Below are positions 1 through 12,782 of a DNA stretch of 64,000 nt, piece by piece. A program made the translations under genes and the position numbers. The number at the start of each line of letters is the position of its first letter. Positions within the stretch are counted from its first letter, which is position 1. Source of the DNA: Corynebacterium suedekumii. GTDB taxonomy: Bacteria; Actinomycetota; Actinomycetes; Mycobacteriales; Mycobacteriaceae. The stretch is taken from positions 2,666,001-2,730,000 of the forward strand of contig NZ_CP126970.1 in assembly GCF_030252185.1 (NCBI RefSeq), in the 5' to 3' direction. The notes below the pieces were generated by a model. The model made no database searches. It was not told the origin of the DNA and saw nothing but the letters and a program-made list of their open reading frames with translations.

Positions 1-1
1 C

Positions 2-1558
2 GGCGCCGTGATCGCCCGCATCGGCGACGAGGACGCCGCCGCCGGTGGCTCCGACGACGCTGATGATTCCGACGATGAGGACGTCCCCTCCGACGAGGCC
101 ATTGAGGAGGCCGAGTCCAAGGCCGACAACGACACCGTCGACGAGGCGGCCGACTCCGACGAGGACGCCTCCGAGGCTGACTCCGATGACGCTGACGGCG
201 AGTCCACCGATGTGGAGATGCCGGAGCTCGGCGAGTCCGTCACCGAGGGCACCATCACCCAGTGGCTGAAGTCCGTCGGCGACACCGTCGAAGTCGACGA
301 GCCGCTGCTCGAGGTCTCCACCGACAAGGTCGACACCGAGATCCCCTCCCCCGTAGCCGGCACCCTGGTCGAGATCCTCGCCGATGAGGACGACACCGTC
401 GACGTCGGCGCCGTGATCGCCAAGGTCGGCTCCGGTTCCCCGAAGAAGGCCGAGAAGAAGGAGGCTCCCAAGAAGGAGGAGCCGAAGAAGGACGAGGCCA
501 AGGGCGACGAGGAGAAGTCCAAGGACGACTCCGCCGCACGCAAGGACGCCGAGAAGCTGGCCGAGGACAACGAGAAGGACGAGAAGAAGTCCGAGAAGTC
601 CGACAAGAAGGTTAACAACGACAACGTCCCGTACGTGACTCCGCTGGTCCGTAAGCTCGCCGACAAGCACGGCGTGGACCTGTCCACGATCGAGGGCACC
701 GGCGTGGGTGGCCGTATCCGTAAGCAGGATGTCCTGGCCGCCGCCGACGGTGACACCCAGCCGAAGGCCGACGAGACCGCCGCCAAGGGCGAGCGCGCCA
801 ACTGGTCCACCAAGTCCGTGGATCCGGAGAAGGCCGACCTGATCGGCACGACCCAGAAGGTCAACCGGATCCGCGAGATCACCGCCGCCACCATGGTCAA
901 GGCGCTGCAGACCACCGCGCAGCTGACCCACGTGCAGGAGGTCGACATGACCCGCGTCGCGGAGCTGCGGAAGTCCGCGAAGGAGACGTTCGTGTCCAAG
1001 CACGGTGCGAACCCGACCTACCTGGTCTTCATCGTCAAGGCCGTGGCCGAGGCCCTGGTCTCCCACCCGAACGTCAACGCGTCCTACAACGCGGAGACCA
1101 AGGAGATGACCTACCACGCGGACGTCAACATCGGCATCGCAGTGGACACCCCGCAGGGTCTGCTCGTTCCGGTGATCAAGAAGGCCCAGGAGAAGTCCCT
1201 GGTCGAGATCGCCGAGGCCATCACCGACCTGGCCGAGCGTGCCCGCAACAAGAAGCTGCGCCCGGACGATCTGGCCGGTGGCACCTTCACGGTGACCAAC
1301 ATCGGTTCCGAGGGTGCCCTGCTCGACACCCCGGTGCTCACGCCGCCGCAGGCCGGCATCCTGGGTACCGCGGCCATTGAGAAGCGCCCGGTCGTCGTCA
1401 CCGATGACGGTGTGGACTCCATCGCGATCCGTCAGATGTGCTACCTGCCGTTCACCTACGATCACCAGGTGATCGACGGTGCTGACGCGGGCCGGTTCAT
1501 CACCACCGTCAAGGACCGCCTGGAGACCGCGGACTTCCAGTCTGACCTGGATATCTAG
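2..1558 (+). CDS. aceF: dihydrolipoamide acyltransferase (E2), 5' end cut by window
   Basis: E2 core of 2-oxo acid dehydrogenase complexes: it carries acyl groups on swinging lipoyl arms and passes them to CoA in the cytosol. The window opens at the end of a first lipoyl domain ([10 protein letters not shown]). An acidic Ala/Asp/Glu linker follows, then a complete second lipoyl domain with the lipoylated Lys in STDKVDTEI, a Lys/Glu-rich linker, an E3/E1-binding domain ([19 protein letters not shown]) and the acyltransferase domain ending with the catalytic His of [11 protein letters not shown]. At least two lipoyl domains are therefore present; the start lies outside the window. Corynebacterial homologues are named aceF or sucB; in C. 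glutamicum this E2 serves pyruvate dehydrogenase and its lipoyl arms also serve OdhA. The lipoate synthesis genes lie just downstream. Family assignment is firm; the aceF versus sucB name is convention. Confidence 0.9.
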   Translation, partial: GAVIARIGDEDAAAGGSDDADDSDDEDVPSDEAIEEAESKADNDTVDEAADSDEDASEADSDDADGESTDVEMPELGESVTEGTITQWLKSVGDTVEVDEPLLEVSTDKVDTEIPSPVAGTLVEILADEDDTVDVGAVIAKVGSGSPKKAEKKEAPKKEEPKKDEAKGDEEKSKDDSAARKDAEKLAEDNEKDEKKSEKSDKKVNNDNVPYVTPLVRKLADKHGVDLSTIEGTGVGGRIRKQDVLAAADGDTQPKADETAAKGERANWSTKSVDPEKADLIGTTQKVNRIREITAATMVKALQTTAQLTHVQEVDMTRVAELRKSAKETFVSKHGANPTYLVFIVKAVAEALVSHPNVNASYNAETKEMTYHADVNIGIAVDTPQGLLVPVIKKAQEKSLVEIAEAITDLAERARNKKLRPDDLAGGTFTVTNIGSEGALLDTPVLTPPQAGILGTAAIEKRPVVVTDDGVDSIAIRQMCYLPFTYDHQVIDGADAGRFITTVKDRLETADFQSDLDI

Positions 1559-1570
1559 GCTCCGGAACAC

Positions 1571-1604
1571 CACCGCCATCGACTCCGGTCGGGTGGCGGT
1601 TTTT
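1571..1604 (+). terminator. intrinsic terminator after the E2 gene
   Basis: ACCGCCA at 1572-1578 pairs with TGGCGGT at 1594-1600. An inner CGAC/GTCG stem closes a 4-base loop, and a short T-run follows at 1600-1604. It separates the E2 gene from the gcv operon. Confidence 0.8.
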
Positions 1605-1635
1605 CCATCTCCACCACCGGTGTCGGTTGGTTCCA

Positions 1636-1673
1636 TATACTTGTGGGCAGCGTCTTTTCCCTATGACAAGGAG
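1636..1673 (+). promoter_or_regulatory. putative gcvPTH promoter and RBS
   Basis: TATACT at 1636-1641 is a good -10 hexamer; no convincing -35 is seen. AAGGAG at 1668-1673 lies 10 bases before ATG 1684 and decides that start. Fewer than 100 bases separate the terminator from the start codon, and I see no glycine-riboswitch-like structure there. Confidence 0.5.
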
Positions 1674-1683
1674 CTCGACCAGC

Positions 1684-4578
<2,895 letters not shown>

Positions 4579-4581
4579 CCC

Positions 4582-5691
4582 ATGACCGACACCACCGATC
4601 TGCGTACCAGCCCGCTCCACTCCCGCCACGAGGAGCTCGGCGCGTCCTTCACCCCCTTCGGCGCGTGGACCATGCCGCTGAAGTACGGCAACGAGCTCGA
4701 CGAGCACCGCGCCGTGCGCTCCTCGGCCGGCCTGTTCGACCTCTCCCACATGGGTGAGATCCGGGTGACCGGCCCGGACGCGGGCACGTTCCTCGACCAC
4801 GCGCTCATCTCCACCCTGTCGACCATCCCGGTGGGCAAGGCGAAGTACTCGATGATCGTCGACGACAACGGTGGCATCCTCGACGACCTCATCTCCTACC
4901 GCCTGGCCGACGAGGAGTACCTCGTGGTGCCCAACGCCGGCAACACCGACGTGGTGTGGGAGGCGTTCCAGGACCGCGCAGACGGCTTCGACGTCGACCT
5001 GGTCAATGAGTCCCTCGACACCGCGCTCATTGCGGTGCAGGGCCCGGACGCGGCGGAGATCATCACCTCCGTCGTCGACGACGCGGACGAGGCCACCGTC
5101 CACGACATGAAGTACTACGCGGCCGCCCCACTGACCGTGGCGGGCATCGACGCCCTCCTGGCGCGGACCGGTTACACCGGCGAGGACGGCTTCGAACTCT
5201 ACGTCCCCAACGACCAGGCCGGCCAGCTGTGGGACGCCCTGCTCAACGCCGGTGACTCCCACGACCTGCTGCCCGCCGGCCTGGCCGCCCGCGACTCCCT
5301 GCGCCTGGAGGCCGGTATGCCGCTCTACGGCAACGAGCTGACCCGGGACATCACCCCCGTCGAGGCCGGCATGGCCATGGCGTTCCGGAAGAAGGAGGCG
5401 GACTTCGTCGGCCGCGCTGCGCTCGCGGACCGCGAGGCCACCTCCCGGATCGTCGGCCTGCGGGGCGAGGGCCGCCGCGCCGCCCGCTCGGGTGCGGAGG
5501 TCTACCGCGGTGACGAGCTCATCGGCACCGTCACCTCCGGGCAGCCCTCCCCCACCCTCGGCTACCCGGTCGCGCTCGCCCTGCTCAGCGGGGAGATCGC
5601 CCCGGGCGAGCAGCTCGAGGTGGACATCCGCGGCAAACGCCACCCCTTCCAGGTCGTGGACACCCCGTTCTACCAGCGCGCCGAGCGCTAG
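4582..5691 (+). CDS. gcvT: aminomethyltransferase, T-protein of glycine cleavage
   Basis: T-protein: releases ammonia from aminomethyl-lipoyl-GcvH and transfers the one-carbon unit to tetrahydrofolate. The 369 residues match the family. The N-terminal folate-binding fold is visible as SPLHSRHEELGASFTPFGAW and AGLFDLSHMGEIRVTG; TGYTGEDGFELY and AARDSLRLEAGMPLYGNEL are family landmarks, followed by the C-terminal barrel (GYPVALALLSGEIAPGEQLE). ATG 4582 is 3 bases after the gcvP stop, so the genes are almost surely co-transcribed and translationally linked. Confidence 0.97.
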   Translation: MTDTTDLRTSPLHSRHEELGASFTPFGAWTMPLKYGNELDEHRAVRSSAGLFDLSHMGEIRVTGPDAGTFLDHALISTLSTIPVGKAKYSMIVDDNGGILDDLISYRLADEEYLVVPNAGNTDVVWEAFQDRADGFDVDLVNESLDTALIAVQGPDAAEIITSVVDDADEATVHDMKYYAAAPLTVAGIDALLARTGYTGEDGFELYVPNDQAGQLWDALLNAGDSHDLLPAGLAARDSLRLEAGMPLYGNELTRDITPVEAGMAMAFRKKEADFVGRAALADREATSRIVGLRGEGRRAARSGAEVYRGDELIGTVTSGQPSPTLGYPVALALLSGEIAPGEQLEVDIRGKRHPFQVVDTPFYQRAER

Positions 5692-5733
5692 TATCGGACC
5701 CTAATACCAGCCAACCCGCAAGGAGCACCCCCA

Positions 5734-6123
5734 ATGGCCAACCTGCCCGAGAACTTCTCCTACTCCGAGGACCACGAGTGGATCGACGCGACCGCTGACG
5801 CCGCCGCCGGCACCACCGTCAAGGTCGGTATCACCTCAGTGGCCACCGACCGTCTCGGTGAGGTCGTCTTCGCCGAGCTGCCCGCCGTCGGCGACACCGT
5901 CACCGCCGGTGAGACCTGTGGCGAGGTGGAGTCCACCAAGTCCGTCTCCGACCTCTACTCCCCGGTCACCGGCACCGTCACCGCCGTCAACGATGCGGTG
6001 CACGACGACTACGCCATCATCAACTCCGATCCGTTCGGTGAGGGATGGCTGTTCCAGGTCGAGGTCGACGAGGCCGGCCCGCTCATGACGGCCGCGGAGT
6101 ACGCCGAGGCCAACGGCGTGTAG
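5734..6123 (+). CDS. gcvH: glycine cleavage system H-protein
   Basis: Small lipoylated shuttle protein of the glycine cleavage system, 129 residues. The lipoyl-attachment motif is GEVESTKSVSDLYSPVTG, with the Lys of STKS as the attachment site; the N-terminus YSEDHEWID is typical. AAGGAG at 5720-5725 lies 8 bases before ATG 5734. It is the third gene of the gcv operon and is followed by a terminator, so the operon is gcvPTH. Its modification needs lipB and lipA, the next genes downstream. Confidence 0.97.
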   Translation: MANLPENFSYSEDHEWIDATADAAAGTTVKVGITSVATDRLGEVVFAELPAVGDTVTAGETCGEVESTKSVSDLYSPVTGTVTAVNDAVHDDYAIINSDPFGEGWLFQVEVDEAGPLMTAAEYAEANGV

Positions 6124-6140
6124 CTTTCCCTGCACGGCAC

Positions 6141-6169
6141 ACCCCGGTCCGGTTTCCGGCCGGGGTTTC
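6141..6169 (+). terminator. terminator of the gcv operon
   Basis: ACCCCGG at 6141-6147 pairs with CCGGGGT at 6160-6166, followed by a short TTTCG. The T-run is weak but the position after gcvH fits. Confidence 0.6.
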
Positions 6170-6210
6170 GTCATGCCCGGGCCAGGTCCGGGGGTACCCT
6201 GTACCCCACT

Positions 6211-6987
6211 ATGACTGCACCGCGCGACCCCTTCTTCCCCGCCGACCGTTCCATCCGCGCCCGCTCTGACGAGCCGTTGGAGATCCGCCGGCTCGGCGTC
6301 GTAGACTACGAACAGGCCTGGCACCTGCAGGCGGAGCTGGCGGCCCAACGGGCGACGGACGAGATCGGTGACACGGTGCTCATCCTCGAGCACCCGAGCG
6401 TGTACACCGCCGGCAAGCGCACGCAGCCGGCGGACCGCCCGACCAACGGGCTGCCGGTCGTCGACGTGGACCGGGGTGGGCGGATCACGTGGCACGGCGA
6501 GGGTCAGCTGGTGGCCTACCCGATCATCCGGCTGGCGGAGCCGGTGGATGTGGTGGACTACGTCCGCCGGCTCGAGGAGGCGGTGATTGCGACGGTGCGT
6601 GACGCGGGCGTCGATAAGGCGGGGCGGATCGACGGCCGTTCCGGGGTGTGGGTGCCGGGGACGGTGGCTGCCGCGGATCCGGCGGCGCCGACCCGGGACC
6701 GGAAGGTCGCCGCGTTGGGGATCCGGATCACCCGCGGGGTGACCATGCACGGGCTGAGCCTCAACTGCGACAACACCCTCGAGCACTACGACCACATCAT
6801 CGCCTGCGGGATCGATGATGCCGACGTGACCACGCTGAGCCTGGAGCTGGGCCGGGACGTCAGCGTCGACGAGATGACCGGGCCGCTGCTGACGCAGCTG
6901 GAGGATGCGCTGGCCGGGCGGCTGGTCGTCGCCGACCACACCTTCGCCTCCGCGCCGGACCCGACGAAGGGGCTGCCGCGCCGCTGA
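6211..6987 (+). CDS. lipB: lipoyl(octanoyl) transferase
   Basis: Transfers octanoate from octanoyl-ACP to the lipoyl-domain lysine of E2 and GcvH, the first step of lipoate assembly. It has 258 residues. Family motifs are [40 protein letters not shown] (catalytic Lys) and HIIACGI (catalytic Cys). A Pro/Ala-rich stretch around residues 148-160 is a lineage insertion. ATG 6211 lies 10 bases after TACCCT (6195-6200) with no ribosome-binding site, so the mRNA is probably leaderless or nearly so. It is upstream of lipA but has its own promoter-like box. Confidence 0.95.
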   Translation: MTAPRDPFFPADRSIRARSDEPLEIRRLGVVDYEQAWHLQAELAAQRATDEIGDTVLILEHPSVYTAGKRTQPADRPTNGLPVVDVDRGGRITWHGEGQLVAYPIIRLAEPVDVVDYVRRLEEAVIATVRDAGVDKAGRIDGRSGVWVPGTVAAADPAAPTRDRKVAALGIRITRGVTMHGLSLNCDNTLEHYDHIIACGIDDADVTTLSLELGRDVSVDEMTGPLLTQLEDALAGRLVVADHTFASAPDPTKGLPRR

Positions 6988-7052
6988 CCGCGGTTTGTGG
7001 ACCTGTCACCAGCCCCTTTACCGCCTATTTATTTTGCGAGTAGGGTGAGGGC

Positions 7053-8096
7053 GTGACTATCGCACCTGAAGGACGCAAGCTGCTGCGGGTCGAGAAGCGG
7101 AACGCGCAGACCCCGATCGAGACGAAGCCGCGGTGGATCCGCAACGCGGTGAAGACCGGTCCCGAGTACGAGGACATGAAGAAGAAGGTGGCGGGCGCTT
7201 CCCTGCACACCGTCTGCCAGGAGGCCGGCTGCCCCAACATCCACGAGTGCTGGGAGTCCCGCGAGGCCACCTTCCTCATCGGCGGTGCCAACTGCTCCCG
7301 CCGCTGCGACTTCTGCCAGATCAACTCCGCCAAGCCGGAGCCGCTGGACCGCGACGAACCGCGCCGTGTCGCCGAGTCCGTCCACGAGATGGGGCTGAAC
7401 TACTCCACCATCACCGGCGTCACCCGCGACGACCTCGAGGACGAGGGCGCCTGGCTGTACGCCGAGGTGGTCCGCCAGATCCACGAGCTCAACCCGCACA
7501 CCGGTGTGGAGAACCTGGTCCCCGACTTCTCCGGCCGCCCCGAGCTGCTGCAGGAGGTCTTCGAGTCCCGCCCCGAGGTCTTCGCCCACAACGTGGAGAC
7601 GGTGCCGCGTATCTTCCGCCGCATCCGCCCGGCCTTCCGTTACGAGCGTAGCCTCGACGTCATCCGCCAGGCCCGTGACTTCGGACTGATCACCAAATCC
7701 AACCTCATCCTCGGCATGGGTGAGACCCCGGAGGAGATCCGCGAGGCACTGGCCGACCTGCACTCCGCGGGCTGCGACATCATCACCATCACCCAGTACC
7801 TGCGCCCCGGCCCGATGTACCACCCCATCGACCGCTGGGTCCGCCCGGAGGAGTTCGTCGAGCACGCCGACCACGCCCGCGAGCTGGGATTCGGTGCCGT
7901 CATGTCCGGCCCGCTGGTCCGGTCCTCCTACCGCGCCGGCCGCCTCTACTCCGAGGCGATGGCCGCCCGCGGCATGGAGATCCCGGAGAATCTGCGCCAC
8001 CTCGCCCAGACCTCCCAGGGCTCCACGGACCAGGAGGCGACGAGCCTGCTGGACAAGTACGGTCCCTCGGTGGAGACACCGGTCACCTCACGTTAG
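7053..8096 (+). CDS. lipA: lipoyl synthase
   Basis: Radical-SAM enzyme that inserts two sulfurs into the protein-bound octanoyl chain. It has 347 residues. The auxiliary cluster cysteines are in [13 protein letters not shown], the radical-SAM CxxxCxxC in NCSRRCDFC, and the C-terminal RSSYRAG is a family signature. The start is GTG 7053, 6 bases after TAGGGT (7041-7046) with no ribosome-binding site, again fitting a leaderless transcript. Together with lipB it supplies the cofactor for the neighbouring E2 and GcvH. Confidence 0.97.
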   Translation: MTIAPEGRKLLRVEKRNAQTPIETKPRWIRNAVKTGPEYEDMKKKVAGASLHTVCQEAGCPNIHECWESREATFLIGGANCSRRCDFCQINSAKPEPLDRDEPRRVAESVHEMGLNYSTITGVTRDDLEDEGAWLYAEVVRQIHELNPHTGVENLVPDFSGRPELLQEVFESRPEVFAHNVETVPRIFRRIRPAFRYERSLDVIRQARDFGLITKSNLILGMGETPEEIREALADLHSAGCDIITITQYLRPGPMYHPIDRWVRPEEFVEHADHARELGFGAVMSGPLVRSSYRAGRLYSEAMAARGMEIPENLRHLAQTSQGSTDQEATSLLDKYGPSVETPVTSR

Positions 8097-8129
8097 GACC
8101 GCCCACCCGACTGACCTAAGGTAGACGAC

Positions 8130-8915
8130 ATGGCAGACAAGCAGAAGGCGGCCGCCAAGGCCGCGAAGTCGGAGGAGAGGGCCGCCAAGCGGGCCAAGCG
8201 GAAGCAGACGTGGGGCCAGTTCTGGCAGGCCTTCAACCTGCAGCGCAAGCAGGACAAGAAGCTCATCCCGCTCATGCTGCTGGCCATCGTCGGCATGGCG
8301 CTGCTCTTCTTCCTCATCGGCCTGCTGTGGGGCGGGCAGTGGTTCATGCTGCCGCTGGGCATCGGTCTCGGCTTCGTGCTGGCGATGTACATCTTCTCCA
8401 AGCGCCTCGAGGGCTCGATGTACGAGAAGGTCGGTGACACCCCGGGTGCCGCCGGCTGGACGCTGGAGAACATGCGCAACACCGTGGGCATCGTGTGGCA
8501 CACCAAGACGGGTGTGGCGATGAACACGCAGATGGATTCCGTCCACCGCGTCGTGGGCAACCCGGGTGTCGTCCTCGTCGGCGAGGGTGCCCCGCACCGC
8601 GTCAAGCCGCTCATGGACCAGCAGAAGAAGCGCCTCAACCGCCTGGCCGGCGACGTGCCCGTCTACGAGGTCCTCGTCGGCGAGGGCGAGGGCCAGGTCC
8701 CGCTGAAGAAGCTGCAGCGTGAGCTGCTCAAGCTGCCGCGCAACTACAAGAAGAACGAGGTCTACTCGGTCAACGCCAAGATCGAGGCCATGGACCGCAT
8801 CGGCACCGGCACCCCCGGCGCCGGCCTGCCCAAGGGCCCGATGCCGAAGGCCGCGAACATGGGCGGCATGAACCGCCGCATCAAGCGCGCCAACAAGCGC
8901 AAGGGCGGCGAGTAG
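8130..8915 (+). CDS. DUF4191 family membrane protein
   Basis: Conserved actinobacterial protein found directly after lipA in corynebacteria. The 261 residues have a Lys/Ala-rich N-terminus (1-35), two membrane segments (about 48-68, LIPLMLLAIVGMALLFFLIG, and about 72-90), a cytosolic domain with GIVWHTKTGVAMNTQMDSVHRVVG, and a basic C-terminus (RRIKRANKRKGGE). Function is unknown; the synteny with lipA is conserved but I would not infer a lipoate role. TAAGGT at 8117-8122 lies 7 bases before ATG 8130, suggesting leaderless transcription. A strong terminator follows. Confidence 0.85.
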   Translation: MADKQKAAAKAAKSEERAAKRAKRKQTWGQFWQAFNLQRKQDKKLIPLMLLAIVGMALLFFLIGLLWGGQWFMLPLGIGLGFVLAMYIFSKRLEGSMYEKVGDTPGAAGWTLENMRNTVGIVWHTKTGVAMNTQMDSVHRVVGNPGVVLVGEGAPHRVKPLMDQQKKRLNRLAGDVPVYEVLVGEGEGQVPLKKLQRELLKLPRNYKKNEVYSVNAKIEAMDRIGTGTPGAGLPKGPMPKAANMGGMNRRIKRANKRKGGE

Positions 8916-8929
8916 CCTCCTGCTTATCG

Positions 8930-8969
8930 ACGTCCCGCCTCCCCACCGGAGGCGGGACGTTCTGCTTTG
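8930..8969 (+). terminator. strong hairpin terminator after the DUF4191 gene
   Basis: A perfect 13-bp stem (8930-8942 with 8948-8960; arms ACGTCCCGCCTCC / GGAGGCGGGACGT) has a 5-base loop and is followed by TCTGCTTTG. The left arm overlaps a copy of the repeated word CTTATCGACG. Confidence 0.8.
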
Positions 8970-8996
8970 TGGGGTGCGTTCTGGCACGATGAGCGG

Positions 8997-10616
8997 GTGA
9001 GCATCTTCGTTGAGAATCCCCTGCTGGCCCTGCTGGTCATCATGACGGTCGGCCTGCTCATCGGGCGGATCCGGATCTTCGGGTTCCGGCTCGGTGTCGC
9101 CGCCGTCCTGTTCGTCGGCCTGGCCATGGCGGCGGTCGAGCCGGCCATCCAGATTCCGTCGCTGATCTACGTGGTGGGCCTGTCCTTGTTCGTCTACACG
9201 ATCGGCCTGGAGTCCGGCCACGACTTCTTCGCCACGTTCCGGTCGAAGGGCCTGCGCAACAACGCCCTGGCCCTGGTCATCTTCGTGGTGGTCACCGCCG
9301 CGGCCTACGGGCTGGTCCGCCTGCTGACCATCGACGGGGTGACCGGCGCCGGCCTGTTCACCGGCGCGCTGACCAACACCCCGGCGATGGCAGCCGTCGT
9401 CGACGCCCTGCCCGCGCTCATCGACGACCCCGGTGAGCTCCGCTCCTCCGAGTCCCTACCGCTGGTCGCCTACTCGCTGGCGTACCCGCTGGGCGTGATC
9501 ATCGTCATCCTCGCCATCGCGGTGATGGGCAAGGTCTTCCGGGTCGACCACCAGCGGGAGGCCGTCGAGGCCGGGGTCGCGGTCCACGAGCTCTACACCC
9601 GCCGGATCCAGGTCCAGCGCGACGATCTGGCCGCCATCGCGGACCTCCCGGAGGCCCTCGGCCTGGAGGTCATAGTGTCCCGCCTCGAGCGCGAAGGCGA
9701 GCAGCGCATCCCCTCCAACAGTGCGTGGGCCCGCCGCGGCGACGTCCTCTCCGTGGTGGGCACCGACGAGGAATTGGACCGCGCCGCCGATCTCATCGGC
9801 GAGGCCCTGCCGGGTGATCCCTTCCACGGCCATGACCTGGACTACCGCCGGATCTTCGTCTCCAACAATGACCTGGTGGGTATCCCCCTGGCGAAGCTGC
9901 GGCCGCAGCTGTCGGGCATGCTCATCACACGCGTGCGACGCGGCGACCACGACATGGTGGCCACCCCGGACACCATCCTCCAGCTCGGCGACCGGGTGCG
10001 GGTGGTGGCGCCGCACGACCGCATCGGCAAGGTCACCCGCCTGTTCGGCGACTCCTACCGACGTCTCTCCGACGTCAACCTGCTGCCCCTCGTCGCCGGC
10101 CTGACCATCGGCGTGGCCGTGGGCATGCTGGCCATCCCCCTGCCCGGGGGTGCCTCCCTGAAGCTCGGCACCGCCGGCGGGCCGCTCGTCGTGGCCCTCA
10201 TCCTCGGCGCCCTGGGGCGCTCGGGGAAGGTCGTGTGGCAGGTCCCCTACGGCGCGAACCTGGCGCTGCGGCAGATCGGCATCACCCTGTTCCTCGCGGC
10301 CATCGGCACGACCGCCGGCGCCGGTTTCCGGGCGGCGCTGTCGGATCCCTCGTCACTGACGATCATCGGCGTCGGTGCACTCATCACGGCCCTGATCTCC
10401 GTGCTCGTGCTCGTCGTCGGCCACAAGGTGATGAAGCTGCCCTTCGGCGAAACGGCCGGCATCCTCGCCGGCATGCAGACCCACCCGGCGGTGCTCAGCT
10501 ACGTCTCCGATGTCACGCGCAACGACCTGCCCGCCATGGGCTACACATCGGTCTACCCCGTGTCGATGGTGGCCAAGATCGTCCTGGCGCAGATCCTGCT
10601 GTTCGCGCTGCTCTGA
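8997..10616 (+). CDS. sucE: SucE-like aspartate:alanine exchanger family transporter
   Basis: Member of the AAE (YidE/YbjL duplication) transporter family. The C. glutamicum gene at the equivalent place after lipA and DUF4191 is sucE, a succinate exporter; substrate is inferred from that synteny. The 539 residues comprise an N-terminal block of about five membrane segments, two central cytosolic TrkA-C-like domains (about residues 195-360), and a C-terminal membrane block with EIAGILAGMQTHPAVLSYV-type signature (here GETAGILAGMQTHPAVLSY). GTG 8997 was chosen over an in-frame ATG 30 bases upstream because the shorter form starts at the family N-terminus and CACGAT (about 8985-8990) would give a leaderless transcript. 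It is convergent with the RDD gene. Confidence 0.82.
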   Translation: MSIFVENPLLALLVIMTVGLLIGRIRIFGFRLGVAAVLFVGLAMAAVEPAIQIPSLIYVVGLSLFVYTIGLESGHDFFATFRSKGLRNNALALVIFVVVTAAAYGLVRLLTIDGVTGAGLFTGALTNTPAMAAVVDALPALIDDPGELRSSESLPLVAYSLAYPLGVIIVILAIAVMGKVFRVDHQREAVEAGVAVHELYTRRIQVQRDDLAAIADLPEALGLEVIVSRLEREGEQRIPSNSAWARRGDVLSVVGTDEELDRAADLIGEALPGDPFHGHDLDYRRIFVSNNDLVGIPLAKLRPQLSGMLITRVRRGDHDMVATPDTILQLGDRVRVVAPHDRIGKVTRLFGDSYRRLSDVNLLPLVAGLTIGVAVGMLAIPLPGGASLKLGTAGGPLVVALILGALGRSGKVVWQVPYGANLALRQIGITLFLAAIGTTAGAGFRAALSDPSSLTIIGVGALITALISVLVLVVGHKVMKLPFGETAGILAGMQTHPAVLSYVSDVTRNDLPAMGYTSVYPVSMVAKIVLAQILLFALL

Positions 10617-10617
10617 C

Positions 10618-10647
10618 GCCTACCCGCGCCTACCCGCGCCTACCCGC
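10618..10647 (+). repeat. three tandem copies of a 10-bp unit
   Basis: GCCTACCCGC is repeated at 10618-10627, 10628-10637 and 10638-10647. The array starts at the sucE stop and runs into the 3' end of the convergent RDD gene. Its copy number could vary between strains. Confidence 0.85.
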
Positions 10648-11116
10648 GGATGACGGCGGTGCCGGTGGCACGGTCGTGGAGCCCGCGGCCGTCGGAATCT
10701 ACCATGGCGGCGGGGAGGATGAACGCGGTGAGCAGGGTACGGACCACGGCGCGCCAGAGGCCGACCTTGGCCCCGCCGACGTCGATACGCGCGACACCCA
10801 TGCCCAGCAGCATGTGACCCGGGGTGCGGGAGAACAGCCACCCGCAGACGATGCCGAGGATGACCCAGAAGATGAGCGTCACCGTCGGCGTGGAACCCAG
10901 GACGTCGGTGAAACGGACGAAGGTGATGGCCAGCATCCAGCAGAAGAACCAGTCGATGAACACACCGACGGCGCGGCGGGCCACCGAGGCCAGGGACGAC
11001 GGGCCGGACTGCGGCAGACCCAGCTTCTCCCCGGGCCAGGCGCCGGGGGCGAAGGGATCGTCGTGTTCACCGGGGATCTGGGGGCCGTCGAGCCAGCTGC
11101 GCTTGGGGGTAGCCAT
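10640..11116 (-). CDS. RDD family membrane protein
   Basis: Small integral membrane protein of unknown function, 158 residues. After a Pro/Gly-rich N-terminus (about 1-45) come RRAVGVFIDWFFCWMLAI (first segment, with the Arg/Asp of the RDD signature), a second segment around VTLIFWVILGIVCGWLF, then the conserved RTPGHMLLGMGVARID and a last hydrophobic stretch with DSDGRGLHDRATGTAVI. TAGGCT on the minus strand (11123-11128) ends 6 bases before ATG 11116, favouring this start and a leaderless transcript over a longer frame. It is divergent from glnA. Confidence 0.85.
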   Translation of the reverse strand: MATPKRSWLDGPQIPGEHDDPFAPGAWPGEKLGLPQSGPSSLASVARRAVGVFIDWFFCWMLAITFVRFTDVLGSTPTVTLIFWVILGIVCGWLFSRTPGHMLLGMGVARIDVGGAKVGLWRAVVRTLLTAFILPAAMVDSDGRGLHDRATGTAVIRG

Positions 11117-11163
11117 GCCTCCCAGCCTAGCGGGGGCACCTGCCGGAACCGAATGCTCCCCAC

Positions 11164-11194
11164 TTGACAATTAATTCTGTCGGTCGACTAATAT
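11164..11194 (+). promoter_or_regulatory. putative glnA promoter
   Basis: TTGACA at 11164-11169 is a consensus -35; TAATAT at 11189-11194 is a -10 candidate with a 19-base spacer, and TACGAT near 11210 is another. The AT-rich core CAATTAATT...TAATATTG is a loose inverted repeat. C. glutamicum glnA is under AmtR control, but I cannot identify a clear AmtR box here. Confidence 0.45.
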
Positions 11195-11255
11195 TGTGGG
11201 CATCGCCTGTACGATGGGTGTCATCCCGAAGTCGAGTAACCACTAGGAGCCACAG

Positions 11256-12692
11256 ATGGCCTTCAAGTCCGTCGAAGACGTAGTCAAGTACATCAAGGAT
11301 GAGAACGTCGAATACGTCGACGTCCGCTTCACCGATGTCCCCGGCATCGAGCAGCACTTCACCATCCCCGCCTCGATGTTCGACGAGGACGCAGCCGAGG
11401 AGGGCCTCGCCTTCGACGGCTCTTCGGTCCGTGGCTTCACCACCATCGACGAGTCCGACATGAACCTCCTGCCGGACCTCGCCACCGCCAAGATCGACCC
11501 CTTCCGCAAGGCCAAGACGCTGAACATGAAGTTCTTCGTCCACGACCCCTTCACCCGCGAACCCTTCTCCCGCGACCCGCGCAACGTCGCCCGCAAGGCC
11601 GAGGAATACCTCGCCTCCACCGGCATCGCCGACACCTGCTTCTTCGGCGCCGAAGCCGAGTTCTACCTCTTTGACTCCGTCCGCTACTCGGCGGACGTCA
11701 ACTCCTCCTTCTACGAGGTCGACTCCGACGAAGGCTGGTGGAACCGCGGCGAGGAGTACAACCTCGACGGCTCCCGCAACCTCGGCTACAAGACCCGCCT
11801 CAAGGGCGGCTACTTCCCCGTCCCGCCGTACGACACCACCACCGACATCCGCGACGAGATGGCCCGCCACCTCGCCACCGCCGGCTTCGAGCTCGAGCGC
11901 TTCCACCACGAGGTGGGCACCGGCGGCCAGCAGGAGATCAACTACCGCTTCAACACCCTCCTCCACGCGGCGGATGACCTGCAGTCCTTCAAGTACATCG
12001 TGAAGAACACCGCCTTCGCCAACGGCAAATCCGCCACCTTCATGCCCAAGCCCCTGGCCGGCGACAACGGCTCCGGCATGCACGCCCACCAGTCCCTGTG
12101 GAAGGACGGCAAGCCGCTGTTCCACGACGAGTCCGGCTACGCCGGCCTGTCCGACATCGCCCGCTACTACATCGGCGGCATCCTCCACCACGCCGGCGCC
12201 GTCCTCGCCTTCACCAACCCCACGCTGAACTCCTACCACCGCCTGGTCCCCGGCTTCGAGGCCCCCATCAACCTGGTGTACTCCCAGCGCAACCGCTCCG
12301 CGGCCGTCCGCATCCCGATCACCGGTTCCAACCCGAAGGCCAAGCGCATCGAGTTCCGCGCCCCGGACCCGTCCGGCAACCCCTACCTCGGCTTCGCCGC
12401 CATGATGCTCGCCGGCCTCGACGGCGTGAAGAACCGCATCGAGCCGCACGCCCCGGTGGACAAGGACCTCTACGAGCTTCCGCCGGAGGAGGCCGCCTCC
12501 ATCCCGCAGGCACCGACCTCCCTCGAGGCCTCCCTCGCCGCCCTGCAGGAGGACTCCGAGTTCCTCACCGAGGGTGACGTCTTCACCGACGACCTCATCG
12601 ACACCTACGTCAAGTACAAGTACGACAACGAGATCGCCCCGTCGCGCCTGCGCCCGACCCCGCTCGAGTTCGAGATGTACTACGACTGCTAG
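11256..12692 (+). CDS. glnA: glutamine synthetase type I
   Basis: Makes glutamine from glutamate, ammonia and ATP; the main nitrogen-assimilation enzyme, a cytosolic dodecamer. The 478 residues carry the family motifs FDGSS (54-57), GAEAEF (131-136), [18 protein letters not shown] (264-280, with glutamate-binding Asn271), GFEAP (Glu335 flap residue) and NRSAAVRIP. Tyr406 in DKDLYEL is the expected adenylylation site, so the glnE product in this window should regulate it. AGGAG lies upstream of ATG 11256, and a strong terminator follows. It is the reference for the paralogue at 20520 and is distinct from glnA2. Confidence 0.98.
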   Translation: MAFKSVEDVVKYIKDENVEYVDVRFTDVPGIEQHFTIPASMFDEDAAEEGLAFDGSSVRGFTTIDESDMNLLPDLATAKIDPFRKAKTLNMKFFVHDPFTREPFSRDPRNVARKAEEYLASTGIADTCFFGAEAEFYLFDSVRYSADVNSSFYEVDSDEGWWNRGEEYNLDGSRNLGYKTRLKGGYFPVPPYDTTTDIRDEMARHLATAGFELERFHHEVGTGGQQEINYRFNTLLHAADDLQSFKYIVKNTAFANGKSATFMPKPLAGDNGSGMHAHQSLWKDGKPLFHDESGYAGLSDIARYYIGGILHHAGAVLAFTNPTLNSYHRLVPGFEAPINLVYSQRNRSAAVRIPITGSNPKAKRIEFRAPDPSGNPYLGFAAMMLAGLDGVKNRIEPHAPVDKDLYELPPEEAASIPQAPTSLEASLAALQEDSEFLTEGDVFTDDLIDTYVKYKYDNEIAPSRLRPTPLEFEMYYDC

Positions 12693-12715
12693 TTCGCCCG
12701 GCGTTCCTGCCTCGG

Positions 12716-12756
12716 CCCCGCCCCACAGCCTCACGGCTGTGCGGCGGGGTTCTTTG
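12716..12756 (+). terminator. glnA terminator
   Basis: CCCCGCC-CACAGCC (12716-12730) pairs with GGCTGTG-CGGCGGGG (12735-12749) around a 4-base loop, with one mismatch, and is followed by TTCTTT. Confidence 0.85.
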
Positions 12757-12782
12757 GTGCCTGTGGCGCCCGCGGTTTCGAG

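Noticed and set aside
1605..1683. Glycine riboswitch before gcvP
   Set aside because: Only about 80 bases lie between the terminator and the start codon and no tandem aptamer-like structure is visible.
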